This document shows positions 1 to 7,186 of a stretch of DNA of 10,686 bases, piece by piece (the first letter of the stretch is position 1; each line of letters starts with the position of its first letter). The stretch comes from Enterobacteriaceae bacterium UBA2655 (lineage in GTDB: Bacteria; Pseudomonadota; Gammaproteobacteria; Enterobacterales; Enterobacteriaceae): positions 1 to 10,686 of the forward strand of contig DENB01000104.1 in NCBI GenBank assembly GCA_002359495.1, in the 5' to 3' direction. Below the pieces are notes generated by a model, which ran no database searches, was not told where the DNA came from, and saw only the letters and a list, made by a program, of their open reading frames with translations. A program made the translations under genes and the position numbers.

Positions 1-1003
1 TTCCGCCGCGCCGTCGGGCGGCCATGACGCCGCCGCCAGCGGCAGCGACTGGCTAAGCAGCGCGCCCGCGCCGGAGCCGGAACATTTCAACCTGCTGGAT
101 CCGTTTCATAAGACGCTGATCCCGCTCGATCACTGGGTAACGGAAGGCATCGACTGGGTGGTCAGCCATTTCCGTCCGCTGTTTCAGGGCATCCGCGTCC
201 CGGTGGATTACATCCTCAGCGCCTTCCAGCAGCTGCTGCTGGGCATGCCTGCGCCGGTGGCGATTGTGGTGTTCGCCCTGATCGCCTGGCAGCTCTCCAG
301 CTTCGGCATGGGCGTGGCGACGCTGGTCTCGCTGGTGCTGATCGGCGCTATCGGCGCCTGGTCGCAGGCGATGGTGACGCTGGCGCTGGTGCTGACCGCG
401 CTGCTGTTTTGTATCGTGATAAGCCTGCCGCTGGGCATCTGGCTGGCGCGCAGCGAACGCGCCGCGCGCATTATTCGCCCGCTGCTCGATGCGATGCAAA
501 CCACCCCGGCCTTCGTCTATTTGGTGCCGATCGTGATGCTGTTCGGCATCGGTAACGTGCCGGGCGTGGTGGTGACCATTATCTTCGCCCTGCCGCCGAT
601 TGTGCGCCTGACCATTCTCGGCATTAAACAGGTGCCGGCCGATCTGATCGAGGCCAGCGAATCCTTCGGCGCCAGCCCGCGTCAGATGCTGTTTAAAGTG
701 CAGCTGCCGCTGGCGATGCCGACCATCATGGCTGGCGTCAACCAGACGCTGATGCTGGCGCTGTCGATGGTGGTGATCGCCTCGATGATCGCGGTCGGCG
801 GTCTGGGTCAGATGGTGCTGCGCGGCATCGGCCGCCTGGATATGGGTCTGGCGACCGTCGGCGGCGTGGGCATCGTTATCCTCGCCATCATCCTCGACCG
901 CCTGACGCAGTCAGTGGGTCGGGACAGCCGCAGCCGCGGCAACCGCAGCTGGTATCGCAGCGGTCCACTGGGCCTGCTGTTACGCCCCTTCAGCAAACAA
1001 TAA
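1..1003 (+). CDS. proW: Glycine betaine/proline betaine ABC importer, permease subunit ProW (5' partial)
   Basis: Membrane permease of the ProU (ProV-ProW-ProX) osmoprotectant importer. The reading frame is open from base 2, so the start codon lies outside the window; against the remembered E. coli protein (354 residues) about 20 N-terminal residues are missing and 333 are present. Visible features are the long hydrophilic N-terminal tail with the conserved [11 protein letters not shown] stretch, several hydrophobic membrane segments, and the permease EAA loop ([10 protein letters not shown], starting near base 650) that contacts the ATPase ProV. The C-terminus is typical ([15 protein letters not shown], then a short basic tail). 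proV should lie just upstream and proX follows 64 bases downstream, so this is the end of a proVWX operon. An ATG or GTG inside this frame (for example at 158) is not the true start because family homology continues upstream of it. Confidence 0.97.
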   Translation, partial: SAAPSGGHDAAASGSDWLSSAPAPEPEHFNLLDPFHKTLIPLDHWVTEGIDWVVSHFRPLFQGIRVPVDYILSAFQQLLLGMPAPVAIVVFALIAWQLSSFGMGVATLVSLVLIGAIGAWSQAMVTLALVLTALLFCIVISLPLGIWLARSERAARIIRPLLDAMQTTPAFVYLVPIVMLFGIGNVPGVVVTIIFALPPIVRLTILGIKQVPADLIEASESFGASPRQMLFKVQLPLAMPTIMAGVNQTLMLALSMVVIASMIAVGGLGQMVLRGIGRLDMGLATVGGVGIVILAIILDRLTQSVGRDSRSRGNRSWYRSGPLGLLLRPFSKQ

Positions 1004-1010
1004 TTTTTTT

Positions 1011-1034
1011 CGGGCGGCGCCGCGTCGCCGCCCG
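1011..1034 (+). other. GC-rich intercistronic hairpin between proW and proX
   Basis: A perfect 9-bp inverted repeat (CGGGCGGCG and CGCCGCCCG) encloses a 6-base loop, starting 7 bases after the proW stop. It is preceded, not followed, by a run of seven T residues, so it does not look like an intrinsic terminator for the operon. On the minus strand the hairpin is followed by A residues, so it is no terminator there either. A role as an mRNA-stabilising or 3'-exonuclease-blocking hairpin that sets the proW/proX ratio is an inference. The pairing itself is directly visible. Confidence 0.6.
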
Positions 1035-1067
1035 CTCCCGCCGCAACAGTAAAAATAAGGAACGACT

Positions 1068-2063
1068 ATGCGCAAGACAGCACTTTTTGCCGCCGCCTTT
1101 ACGACGCTCGCCGTAACGCAAGTTTCCGCCGCGGATCTGCCAGGAAAAGGCATTACGGTAAAACCGGTGCAGAGCACCATTTCTGAAGAGACCTTCCAGA
1201 CGCTGCTGGTCAGCCGCGCGCTGGAAAAACTGGGTTACAGCGTCGATAAGCCGAGCGAAGTTGACTATAACGTGGGTTACACCACCATTGCCGCTGGCGA
1301 TGCCACTTACATGGCTACGAACTGGCAGCCGCTGCATGACGACATGTATGAAGCAGCCGGCGGCGATGCAAAGTTTTATCGCGAGGGTGATTACGTCAAC
1401 GGCGCCGCTCAGGGTTACCTGATCGACAAAAAAACCGCCGATCAGTATCACATTACCAATATCGCCCAGCTGAAAGATCCCAAGCTGGCGAAGCTGTTCG
1501 ACACCAACAACGACGGTAAAGCGGATCTGACCGGCTGCACGCCCGGCTGGGGCTGCGAAGCGGTGATTAACCATCAGATTCAGGCTTATGGATTGAGCAA
1601 TACCGTTGAACACAACCAGGGCAACTACTCGGCGATGATCGCCGACACCATAACCCGTTACAAACAGGGTAAGCCGATTCTTTACTATACCTGGACGCCT
1701 TACTGGGTGAGCGACACGCTGAAGCCGGGTAAAGATGTGGTCTGGCTGCAGGTGCCCTTCTCTTCAATGCCCGGCGCGCAGAAAGATATTGATACTAAAC
1801 TGGCGAACGGCGCTAATTACGGCTTCCCGGTCAATACCATGCATATCGTAGCCAACAAAGCCTGGGCTGAGAAAAACCCGGCGGCGGCGAAGCTTTTCTC
1901 TGAAATGAAGCTGCCGCTGGCTGATATCAATGCCCAGAACGCGCGTATGCACAGCGGCGAATCCTCAGAAGAGGATATCAACCGCCACGTCGACGGCTGG
2001 ATCAAAGCGCACCAGGCGCAGTTTGATAAGTGGGTAAACGACGCGCTGGCTGCGGCGAAATAA
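1068..2063 (+). CDS. proX: Glycine betaine/proline betaine-binding periplasmic protein ProX
   Basis: Periplasmic substrate-binding protein of the ProU importer; it binds glycine betaine or proline betaine and delivers it to ProW. The 331-residue length fits the E. coli protein (330). Residues 1-21 form a Sec signal peptide (basic MRK, hydrophobic core, cleavage at VSA before ADLPG). The three tryptophans that form the aromatic box around the quaternary ammonium in E. coli ProX are present at W86, W161 and W209 (mature 65, 140, 188), as is the cysteine pair C157/C163 that flanks the second one and forms a disulfide in E. coli. The start is fixed by an AAGGA ribosome site 6 bases upstream (1057-1061) and by the signal peptide. 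It lies 64 bases after proW, in the same operon, and is followed by a terminator. An acidic DTNNDGKAD loop at residues 145-153 resembles an EF-hand-type calcium loop; the E. coli protein has a similar one. Confidence 0.98.
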   Translation: MRKTALFAAAFTTLAVTQVSAADLPGKGITVKPVQSTISEETFQTLLVSRALEKLGYSVDKPSEVDYNVGYTTIAAGDATYMATNWQPLHDDMYEAAGGDAKFYREGDYVNGAAQGYLIDKKTADQYHITNIAQLKDPKLAKLFDTNNDGKADLTGCTPGWGCEAVINHQIQAYGLSNTVEHNQGNYSAMIADTITRYKQGKPILYYTWTPYWVSDTLKPGKDVVWLQVPFSSMPGAQKDIDTKLANGANYGFPVNTMHIVANKAWAEKNPAAAKLFSEMKLPLADINAQNARMHSGESSEEDINRHVDGWIKAHQAQFDKWVNDALAAAK

Positions 2064-2081
2064 TCTCACGCGAAGGAAAGC

Positions 2082-2113
2082 AAGGGCGGCTCCGAACGGG
2101 CCGCTCTTTTTTT
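2082..2113 (+). terminator. Intrinsic terminator of the proVWX operon
   Basis: About 9 paired bases (AAGGGCGGC with GCCGCTCTT, including one G-U pair) enclose a short loop and run into a tract of seven T residues at 2107-2113, starting 18 bases after the proX stop. The hairpin plus T-tract is a standard rho-independent terminator on the plus strand. Confidence 0.85.
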
Positions 2114-2182
2114 GTCTGGCATGTCTCTGCCGACTGTTAATAAACATTTACTGGTTTGGCCTGTGAAGTAACGCGACAAAGC

Positions 2183-2217
2183 GATAATTTTTTAGGTTAT
2201 TATTACCAGATTATGAT
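2183..2217 (+). promoter_or_regulatory. AT-rich candidate promoter region for the ygaY-like gene
   Basis: The 125 bases between the proX terminator and the next start contain an AT-rich block with three -10-like hexamers: GATAAT (2183-2188), TATTAT (2198-2203) and TATGAT (2212-2217). None has a convincing -35 box at 16-18 bases, so I cannot choose between them. The location just after a strong terminator makes a promoter here likely, because the downstream gene would otherwise lack one. Confidence 0.4.
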
Positions 2218-2238
2218 TATTCGCCCCCGACCCTTTCT

Positions 2239-3417
2239 ATGAATGCTTCCCGTCAGGATCTCAATCCTGCTCTCGTCGCGCTGATGTCAGTGGCGACCGG
2301 CCTGGCCGTCGCCAGCAACTATTATGTGCAGCCGCTGCTGGATACTATCGCGCACGCCTTTCATCTTTCGGTCAGTCAGGCCGGCTTTATCGTCACCACC
2401 GCGCAGCTCGGCTACGCCTGCGGCCTGTTATTGCTGGTGCCGCTGGGCGATATGCTGGAACGGCGCGGTCTGATCGTCTCGATGAGCCTGCTGGTGGCGG
2501 GCGGCATGGTGATCACCGCGACCTCGACATCGCTGCCGATGATGCTGGCGGGTACGGTGATCACCGGGCTTTTTTCCGTAGTGGCGCAGATTCTCGTGCC
2601 GCTGGCGGCGACGCTCGCCGCGCCGGAAAAACGCGGCAAAATCGTCGGCACCATCATGAGCGGCCTGCTGCTGGGAATTTTACTGGCGCGAACCGTCGCC
2701 GGCGCGCTGGCCCAGCTGGGCGGCTGGCGCACCGTTTACTGGGTCGCCAGCGTGCTGATGGTATTGATGGCGCTAGCGCTGTGGCGCTTTCTGCCGCGTT
2801 ATAAACAATCGATCCCGCTTAATTATCCGCAGCTGCTCGCCTCGATCTTCCATCTCTATGCCGAAAACCCGCTGTTGCGCATGCGCGCGCTGATCGGCTG
2901 CCTCTCCTTCTCCAACTTCAGCACGCTCTGGACCTCGATGGCATTCCTGCTGGCGGCGCCGCCTTATCGCTTCTCTGAAGGCGAAATCGGTTTGCTGGGG
3001 CTGGTCGGCGCGGCAGGCGCGCTGGCCGCGCGTCAGGCGGGCGCGCTGGCGGACAAAGGCAAAGCCAGAGCGACGACTACCGTCGGCCTGCTGATTATGC
3101 TGGTCTCCTGGGGTGCGACCCTGGCCGGCGCGCATAGCCTGATCGCGTTGATCGTCGGCATTCTTCTGCTCGATCTGGCGGTACAGGCGGTGCATATCAC
3201 CAATCAAAGCGTGATTTATCGCCATATGCCCGAAGCGCGCAACCGTCTGACGGCCGGTTACATGACCAGCTATTTTATCGGCGGCGCCGTGGGCTCGCTG
3301 GCCTCCGCCAGCGCGTATCATCTTGCCGGCTGGCATGGCGTTTGCGCCACAGGCGCTCTGCTGACGCTGTTGAATCTGCTGGCCTGGCAGCGCGGCTGGC
3401 GACGCGAAAGCGTTTAA
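2239..3417 (+). CDS. ygaY: MFS transporter, intact counterpart of E. coli YgaY
   Basis: A 392-residue major facilitator superfamily protein with about 12 hydrophobic segments. N-terminal signatures are SNYYVQPLLDTIA at residues 26-38 in the first helix, and MFS motif A at the loop between helices 2 and 3 (GDMLERRG, residues 70-77). A basic hydrophilic central loop around residues 189-195 (LPRYKQS) separates the two six-helix halves. Substrate is unknown; the family exports small molecules and drugs by proton antiport. Assignment to ygaY rests on position (directly after proX) and on length; in E. coli K-12 that locus is a pseudogene, and ygaZ/ygaH follow it, which they do not here. The ATG at 2239 gives a natural N-terminus for the family, but no Shine-Dalgarno sequence is visible before it (CCCTTTCT immediately upstream). 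No in-frame alternative ATG lies nearby upstream. The gene appears to form its own transcription unit. Confidence 0.88.
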   Translation: MNASRQDLNPALVALMSVATGLAVASNYYVQPLLDTIAHAFHLSVSQAGFIVTTAQLGYACGLLLLVPLGDMLERRGLIVSMSLLVAGGMVITATSTSLPMMLAGTVITGLFSVVAQILVPLAATLAAPEKRGKIVGTIMSGLLLGILLARTVAGALAQLGGWRTVYWVASVLMVLMALALWRFLPRYKQSIPLNYPQLLASIFHLYAENPLLRMRALIGCLSFSNFSTLWTSMAFLLAAPPYRFSEGEIGLLGLVGAAGALAARQAGALADKGKARATTTVGLLIMLVSWGATLAGAHSLIALIVGILLLDLAVQAVHITNQSVIYRHMPEARNRLTAGYMTSYFIGGAVGSLASASAYHLAGWHGVCATGALLTLLNLLAWQRGWRRESV

Positions 3418-3734
3418 ATAACGTAAAGAGCGACCTAAACAGGTCCAGCGGGCTGTTAACAGCTGGATGAGTTTGTTATTGTTAGCAGAGAAGTTATTCA
3501 CTATGGTTATTTTTTCTTGTGAAACCATCCAAAAAATGAAACGTTTCGCAGATAACTGAATTTGAAGCGTGCAGCATAGCCAGTTTGTGCGGCCTGCGCG
3601 GGTTTTACGCCCAGGGTTACGGAAAGACCTGGAACGTCCGATGAGGGCGCGACGATCGTCCAGACCATTCTTTGTCCGGGATCGACACGTCAACATCGTT
3701 ATTATACCAGTAGCAACCAGTGAGGTTTTTTTAG
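3418..3734. other. 317-base intergenic region between ygaY and mprA, structured and of mixed composition
   Basis: No convincing gene is present. The region falls into three parts: an AT-rich left part with small inverted repeats (GACCT-AAAC-AGGTC at 3432-3445; the 12-bp palindrome GCTGTTAACAGC at 3452-3463 nested in TCCAGC...GCTGGA at 3444-3467; ATGGTT...AACCAT at 3503-3528); a GC-rich middle part (about 3565-3690) with the perfect palindrome GACGATCGTC at 3651-3660; and an AT-rich right part holding the mprA start signals. In E. coli ygaZ and ygaH, encoding a valine exporter, occupy this interval. I recognise no remnant of either. The inverted repeats near 3432-3467 may help to end the ygaY transcript, but they have no good T-tract. 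Confidence 0.6.
3682..3721 (+). promoter_or_regulatory. Candidate mprA promoter and MprA operator region
   Basis: A TATTATACC stretch at 3700-3708 offers a -10 box (TATTAT or TATACC) in the expected place, 27-35 bases before the mprA ATG. A TCGACA hexamer at 3682-3687 could act as a -35 box with a short 15-base spacer, so the match is imperfect. Just downstream, ACCAGT occurs twice with a 10-base repeat (3706-3711 and 3716-3721), placing both copies on the same face of the helix. In E. coli MprA represses its own operon from a site overlapping the promoter; that these repeats are part of such a site is inference. Confidence 0.35.
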
Positions 3735-4265
3735 ATGGAAAGTTCGTTTACTCCCATTGAGCAGATGCTGAACATCCGTGCGAACCGGCATAAAGATTTT
3801 CCGTTGCAGGAAATTATGCTGACGCGTCTTTGCATGCATATGCAGGGCAAGCTGCTGGATAACCGCAACAAAATGCTCAAGGCACAGGGAATTAACGAAA
3901 CCTTGTTTATGGCGCTGATCACGCTGGACGCGCAGGAGAACCAGAGCATTCAACCTTCGGAACTGAGCGCAGCGCTTGGATCTTCGCGCACCAACGCCAC
4001 GCGTATCGCGGACGAGCTGGAGAAGCGCGGCTGGATCGAACGCCGCGAAAGCGATAACGATCGCCGCTGTCTGCATCTGCACCTCACCGAAAAGGGTAAC
4101 GAGTTCCTGCGCCAGCTGCTGCCGCCGCAGCATCAGAGCCTGCAATATCTCTGGTCTTCCCTCTCCCATGACGAGAAGGCGCAGCTGGAAGGTTTGACGC
4201 GTAAGCTGCTTAACCGTCTTGATAAAATGAACGAAGATCAACTTATCGCCTCTCTGTCTCGCTAA
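3735..4265 (+). CDS. mprA: MarR-family transcriptional repressor of the EmrAB efflux operon, MprA (EmrR)
   Basis: A 176-residue MarR-family winged-helix regulator, identical in length to E. coli MprA and close to it throughout. In E. coli it represses mprA-emrA-emrB and is released by hydrophobic ligands such as uncouplers and salicylate. The DNA-binding part is visible at residues 75-118: helices around SELSAALG and the recognition helix [17 protein letters not shown], then the wing with [12 protein letters not shown]. The N-terminal (1-55) and C-terminal (125-176) helices form the dimerisation region. The ATG at 3735 is supported by a GAGG ribosome site about 9 bases upstream and by the conserved N-terminus ([12 protein letters not shown]). 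It is the first gene of the efflux operon, but a strong terminator separates it from emrA, so much of its transcript may end after mprA. Confidence 0.98.
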   Translation: MESSFTPIEQMLNIRANRHKDFPLQEIMLTRLCMHMQGKLLDNRNKMLKAQGINETLFMALITLDAQENQSIQPSELSAALGSSRTNATRIADELEKRGWIERRESDNDRRCLHLHLTEKGNEFLRQLLPPQHQSLQYLWSSLSHDEKAQLEGLTRKLLNRLDKMNEDQLIASLSR

Positions 4266-4324
4266 TAGCAAGAACTGCGACACAATCACCCTCCGAAATC
4301 GTTATTTTAATCCCCCTTTATCTG

Positions 4325-4350
4325 GCCAGCGTTTATACGCTGGCTTTTTT
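4325..4350 (+). terminator. Intrinsic terminator or attenuator between mprA and emrA
   Basis: A perfect 7-bp stem (GCCAGCG with CGCTGGC) around a 6-base loop is followed directly by six T residues. It lies 60 bases after the mprA stop and 63 bases before the emrA start, inside what is normally one operon. As drawn it should terminate a good share of transcripts, giving more repressor message than pump message unless there is read-through or a further promoter. Confidence 0.85.
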
Positions 4351-4402
4351 CGACCCGGGTTTCGCGTCAGGGAGTGACGTATCCCGGCAATATGGAAAAC
4401 GT

Positions 4403-4406
4403 GGAG
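4403..4406 (+). promoter_or_regulatory. Ribosome binding site that fixes the emrA start
   Basis: GGAG lies 6 bases before the ATG at 4413. It supports that ATG over the upstream in-frame GTG at 4374 and ATG at 4392, which would add residues not found in the family. Confidence 0.75.
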
Positions 4407-4412
4407 AAAAAC

Positions 4413-5588
4413 ATGAGTGCAACTGCGGAGGCGCAACGCCCGCAACAGCCCGCTAATAACAAAAAGAAAAAGCGCAAAGTGATATTAAGCGTGCTGCTGA
4501 TTCTGTTTGTCCTGATCGGTATGGCTTATCTGACTTACTGGTTTTTGGTGTTGCGTCATTTCCAAGAAACGGACGATGCCTATATCGCCGGCAACCAGGT
4601 TCAGGTGATGGCGCAGGTGTCGGGCAGCGTGAATAAGGTCTGGTTCGACGATACCGACTATGTGAAAAAAGGGGATGTGCTGGTTTCGCTGGATAAGACC
4701 GACGCCGAACAAGCGTTTGAAAAAGCGCAGACGGCGCTGGCCACCAGCGTGCGTCAGACCCACCAGCTGATGATCAACAGTCATCAATATCAGGCGACCA
4801 TCAATCTGCAAAAAACCGCCCTTGAGCAGGCGGAAGCCGATCTCAAACGCCGCGAGCCGCTCGGCGCCGCGAACCTGATCGGACGGGAAGAGTTGCAGCA
4901 CGCGCGCGATGCCGTCGCCACCGCCAAAGCCCAGCTGGATGTCGCCGTACAGCAATATAACGCCAACCAGGCGGTGATTCTCGATACCACGCTGGAAAAC
5001 CAGCCTGCGGTCAAACAGAGCGCGGCGGAACTGCGCGACGCCTGGCTGGCGCTGCAGCGCACCGATATTCGCAGCCCGATGGAGGGCTACGTCTCACGCC
5101 GCAGCGTGCAGGTCGGCGCGCAGATCGATACCAGCACGCCGCTGATGGCGGTGGTGCCGGCGAAGGATCTTTGGATTGACGCCAACTTCAAAGAGACCCA
5201 GCTGGCGGACGTGCGTATCGGTCAGCCCGCCACCGTGGTCAGCGACATCTATGGCGACGACGTGGTTTATCACGGCAAAGTAGTAGGCCTTGAGATGGGC
5301 ACCGGCAGCGCCTTTTCGCTGCTGCCGGCGCAAAACGCCACCGGCAACTGGATCAAAGTGGTGCAGCGCCTGCCGGTGCGTATCGAGCTGAATCCGCAGG
5401 ATATCGCCCAACATCCGCTGCGCATCGGCCTTTCGACGCTAGTGAAGGTCGATACCACCAATAAAGAGGGCAGCGTGCTGGCGACCAGCGTGCGCCAACG
5501 GGCGGCGTATGAAAGCGACGCGCTGGCGATCGATCTGGCGCCGGTTAACCAGATGATTGCCGATATCGTTCGTGCCAACGCAGGCTGA
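4413..5588 (+). CDS. emrA: Multidrug efflux membrane fusion protein EmrA
   Basis: Periplasmic adaptor that links the inner-membrane pump EmrB to an outer-membrane channel (TolC in E. coli). From the ATG at 4413 it has 391 residues, against 390 in E. coli. Order of parts: short Lys-rich cytoplasmic N-terminus (residues 1-22), one membrane helix (about 23-47), first half of the lipoyl-like domain (ETDDAYIAGNQVQVMAQVSG to LVSLDKTDA, about 52-98), a long alpha-helical hairpin (about 99-205, with the conserved LIGREELQHARDA stretch), the second lipoyl half (RSPMEGYVSRRSVQVGAQI), and the beta-barrel region containing NFKETQLADVRIGQP and GTGSAFSLLPAQNATGNWIKV. A frame extension to a GTG at 4374 exists, but ribosome site and homology both favour 4413. 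emrB starts 17 bases after its stop, so the two are co-translated pump subunits. Confidence 0.97.
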   Translation: MSATAEAQRPQQPANNKKKKRKVILSVLLILFVLIGMAYLTYWFLVLRHFQETDDAYIAGNQVQVMAQVSGSVNKVWFDDTDYVKKGDVLVSLDKTDAEQAFEKAQTALATSVRQTHQLMINSHQYQATINLQKTALEQAEADLKRREPLGAANLIGREELQHARDAVATAKAQLDVAVQQYNANQAVILDTTLENQPAVKQSAAELRDAWLALQRTDIRSPMEGYVSRRSVQVGAQIDTSTPLMAVVPAKDLWIDANFKETQLADVRIGQPATVVSDIYGDDVVYHGKVVGLEMGTGSAFSLLPAQNATGNWIKVVQRLPVRIELNPQDIAQHPLRIGLSTLVKVDTTNKEGSVLATSVRQRAAYESDALAIDLAPVNQMIADIVRANAG

Positions 5589-5605
5589 TAAGGCGGGAGG
5601 CTGAT

Positions 5606-7141
5606 ATGGCGCAAAAACCGCTTGAGGGCGCGCAGCTCGTCCTGATGACCATCGCCCTGTCGCTGGCGACGTTCATGCAGGTGTTGGACTCCACTATCGC
5701 CAACGTGGCGATCCCGACCATCGCCGGCAATCTGGGCGCCTCGAACTCGCAGGGCACCTGGGTGATTACCTCTTTCGGCGTGGCGAACGCCATTTCCATC
5801 CCGCTCACCGGCTGGCTGGCGAAACGCATCGGTGAAGTGAAGCTGTTTACCTGGGCGACCATTCTGTTCGCCATCGCCTCCTGGGCGTGCGGCATGTCGG
5901 AAAGCCTGACGATGCTGATCTTCTTCCGCATTATTCAGGGCGTGGTCGCCGGTCCGCTGATCCCACTGTCGCAGAGTTTGCTGCTCAGTAACTACCCGCC
6001 AGCCAAACGCAGCGTGGCGCTGTCGCTCTGGGCGATGACGGTGATCGTCGCGCCGATCTGCGGCCCGATTTTGGGCGGCTGGATCAGCGACAATTATCAC
6101 TGGGGCTGGATCTTCTTTATTAACGTACCCATCGGCGCGCTGGTGGTGATGTTAACGCTGCAGACCCTGCGCGGACGGGAAACCCAGACGGAGATCCGCC
6201 CTATCGACATGGTCGGGCTGGTTTTGCTGGTGGTCGGCATCGGCTGCCTGCAGGTGATGCTGGATCGCGGCAAAGAGCTGGACTGGTTTAGCTCCACGGA
6301 GATTGTCGTGCTGGCGGTTGTCGCCGTGGTGTCGCTGGCGGTGCTGTTGGTCTGGGAGCTGACGGATGACCATCCGATTGTCGATCTGTCGTTGTTCAAA
6401 TCGCGCAACTTCACTATCGGCTGTCTGTCGATAAGCCTGGCCTACATGCTCTATTTCGGCTCCATCGTGCTGTTGCCGCAACTGTTGCAGGAGGTGTACG
6501 GCTATACCGCTACCTGGGCCGGGCTGGCTTCCGCGCCGGTGGGCATTATTCCGGTGATCCTGTCGCCGATTATCGGTCGCTTCGCCCACAAGATCGACAT
6601 GCGCCGTCTGGTGACCTTCAGCTTTATTATGTACGCCGTCTGTTTTTACTGGCGCGCGTATACCTTTGAGCCGGGCATGGATTTCGGCGCGTCCGCCTGG
6701 CCACAGTTTATTCAGGGGTTCGCCGTCGCCTGCTTCTTTATGCCGCTGACCACCATTACCCTCTCCGGTCTGCCGCCGCAGCGGCTGGCGGCGGCGTCAA
6801 GCCTGTCGAATTTCGTGCGTACCCTGGCAGGTTCGATCGGCACTTCGATCACCACCACGCTCTGGACCGATCGGGAGTCGATGCACCACAGCTATTTCAG
6901 CGAATCGGTGACGCCGTTCAATCCGAACGCGCAGCAGATGTATCAGCAGCTGGAAGATATGGGGATGACGCATCAGCAGGCCTCGGCCTATATCGCGCAG
7001 CAGATCACCAATCAGGGACTGATTATCTCCGCTAACGAGATTTTCTGGGTTTCCGCCGCGATTTTCCTCGGACTGCTGGTGATGATCTGGTTCGCTCGCC
7101 CGCCTTTCGGTTCCGGCAGCGGCGGCGGCGGCGCGCACTAA
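5606..7141 (+). CDS. emrB: Multidrug efflux MFS transporter EmrB, DHA2 family
   Basis: Inner-membrane proton-drug antiporter of the 14-helix DHA2 family; with EmrA it forms the EmrAB tripartite pump that exports uncouplers, nalidixic acid and other hydrophobic compounds in E. coli. The protein has 511 residues (E. coli 512). Visible signatures are the helix 1 motif LDSTIANVAIPTIA (residues 27-40), the motif A loop GWLAKRIGEVKL (69-80), motif B-like arginine R108 in FFRIIQG, and the helix 5 motif C region GPILGGWISDNYHWGWIFFINVPIG (153-177; read as several short motifs). The C-terminus is a short glycine-rich tail (GSGSGGGGAH), also seen in E. coli. A very good ribosome site (GGGAGG at 5594-5599) precedes the ATG. 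The gene closes the mprA-emrA-emrB operon and ends in a strong terminator. In E. coli luxS follows; here it is replaced by yfiF in convergent orientation. Confidence 0.98.
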   Translation: MAQKPLEGAQLVLMTIALSLATFMQVLDSTIANVAIPTIAGNLGASNSQGTWVITSFGVANAISIPLTGWLAKRIGEVKLFTWATILFAIASWACGMSESLTMLIFFRIIQGVVAGPLIPLSQSLLLSNYPPAKRSVALSLWAMTVIVAPICGPILGGWISDNYHWGWIFFINVPIGALVVMLTLQTLRGRETQTEIRPIDMVGLVLLVVGIGCLQVMLDRGKELDWFSSTEIVVLAVVAVVSLAVLLVWELTDDHPIVDLSLFKSRNFTIGCLSISLAYMLYFGSIVLLPQLLQEVYGYTATWAGLASAPVGIIPVILSPIIGRFAHKIDMRRLVTFSFIMYAVCFYWRAYTFEPGMDFGASAWPQFIQGFAVACFFMPLTTITLSGLPPQRLAAASSLSNFVRTLAGSIGTSITTTLWTDRESMHHSYFSESVTPFNPNAQQMYQQLEDMGMTHQQASAYIAQQITNQGLIISANEIFWVSAAIFLGLLVMIWFARPPFGSGSGGGGAH

Positions 7142-7159
7142 GCCGCAGCAGAGCAAATG

Positions 7160-7186
7160 AAAACGGGCCCGCAGGCCCGTTTTTTT
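7160..7186. terminator. Strong shared terminator between emrB and yfiF
   Basis: A 10-bp perfect stem (AAAACGGGCC with GGCCCGTTTT) around a CGCA tetraloop runs into seven T residues on the plus strand, 18 bases after the emrB stop. Read on the minus strand the same stem is followed by four T residues, so it probably also ends yfiF transcripts. The yfiF stop codon (7185-7187) lies inside the plus-strand T-tract, so the convergent genes are packed with no spare bases. Confidence 0.9.

Noticed and set aside
3432..3467. Intrinsic terminator for the ygaY-like gene
   Set aside because: Stable small inverted repeats are present, but no T-tract follows on either strand, so I list them only as repeats within the gap.
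3536..3559. Seven-codon open frame (MKRFADN) in the gap
   Set aside because: No ribosome site, no regulatory codon content, and within chance expectation.
2773..3696. 307-codon minus-strand frame opposite ygaY
   Set aside because: It mirrors the codon bias of a GC-rich gene; the product is rich in Arg, Gln and Ala, has no domain and is contradicted by the clear MFS protein on the plus strand.
3569..3760. 63-codon plus-strand frame in the gap running into mprA in another frame
   Set aside because: Arg-rich product with no recognisable family, no ribosome site, and it overlaps the mprA promoter and start. Compared with remembered YgaZ and YgaH, it shows no likeness.
4374..4412. GTG start giving a 404-residue EmrA
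   Set aside because: The added 13 residues are not found in EmrA of E. coli, and the GGAG ribosome site serves the ATG at 4413.
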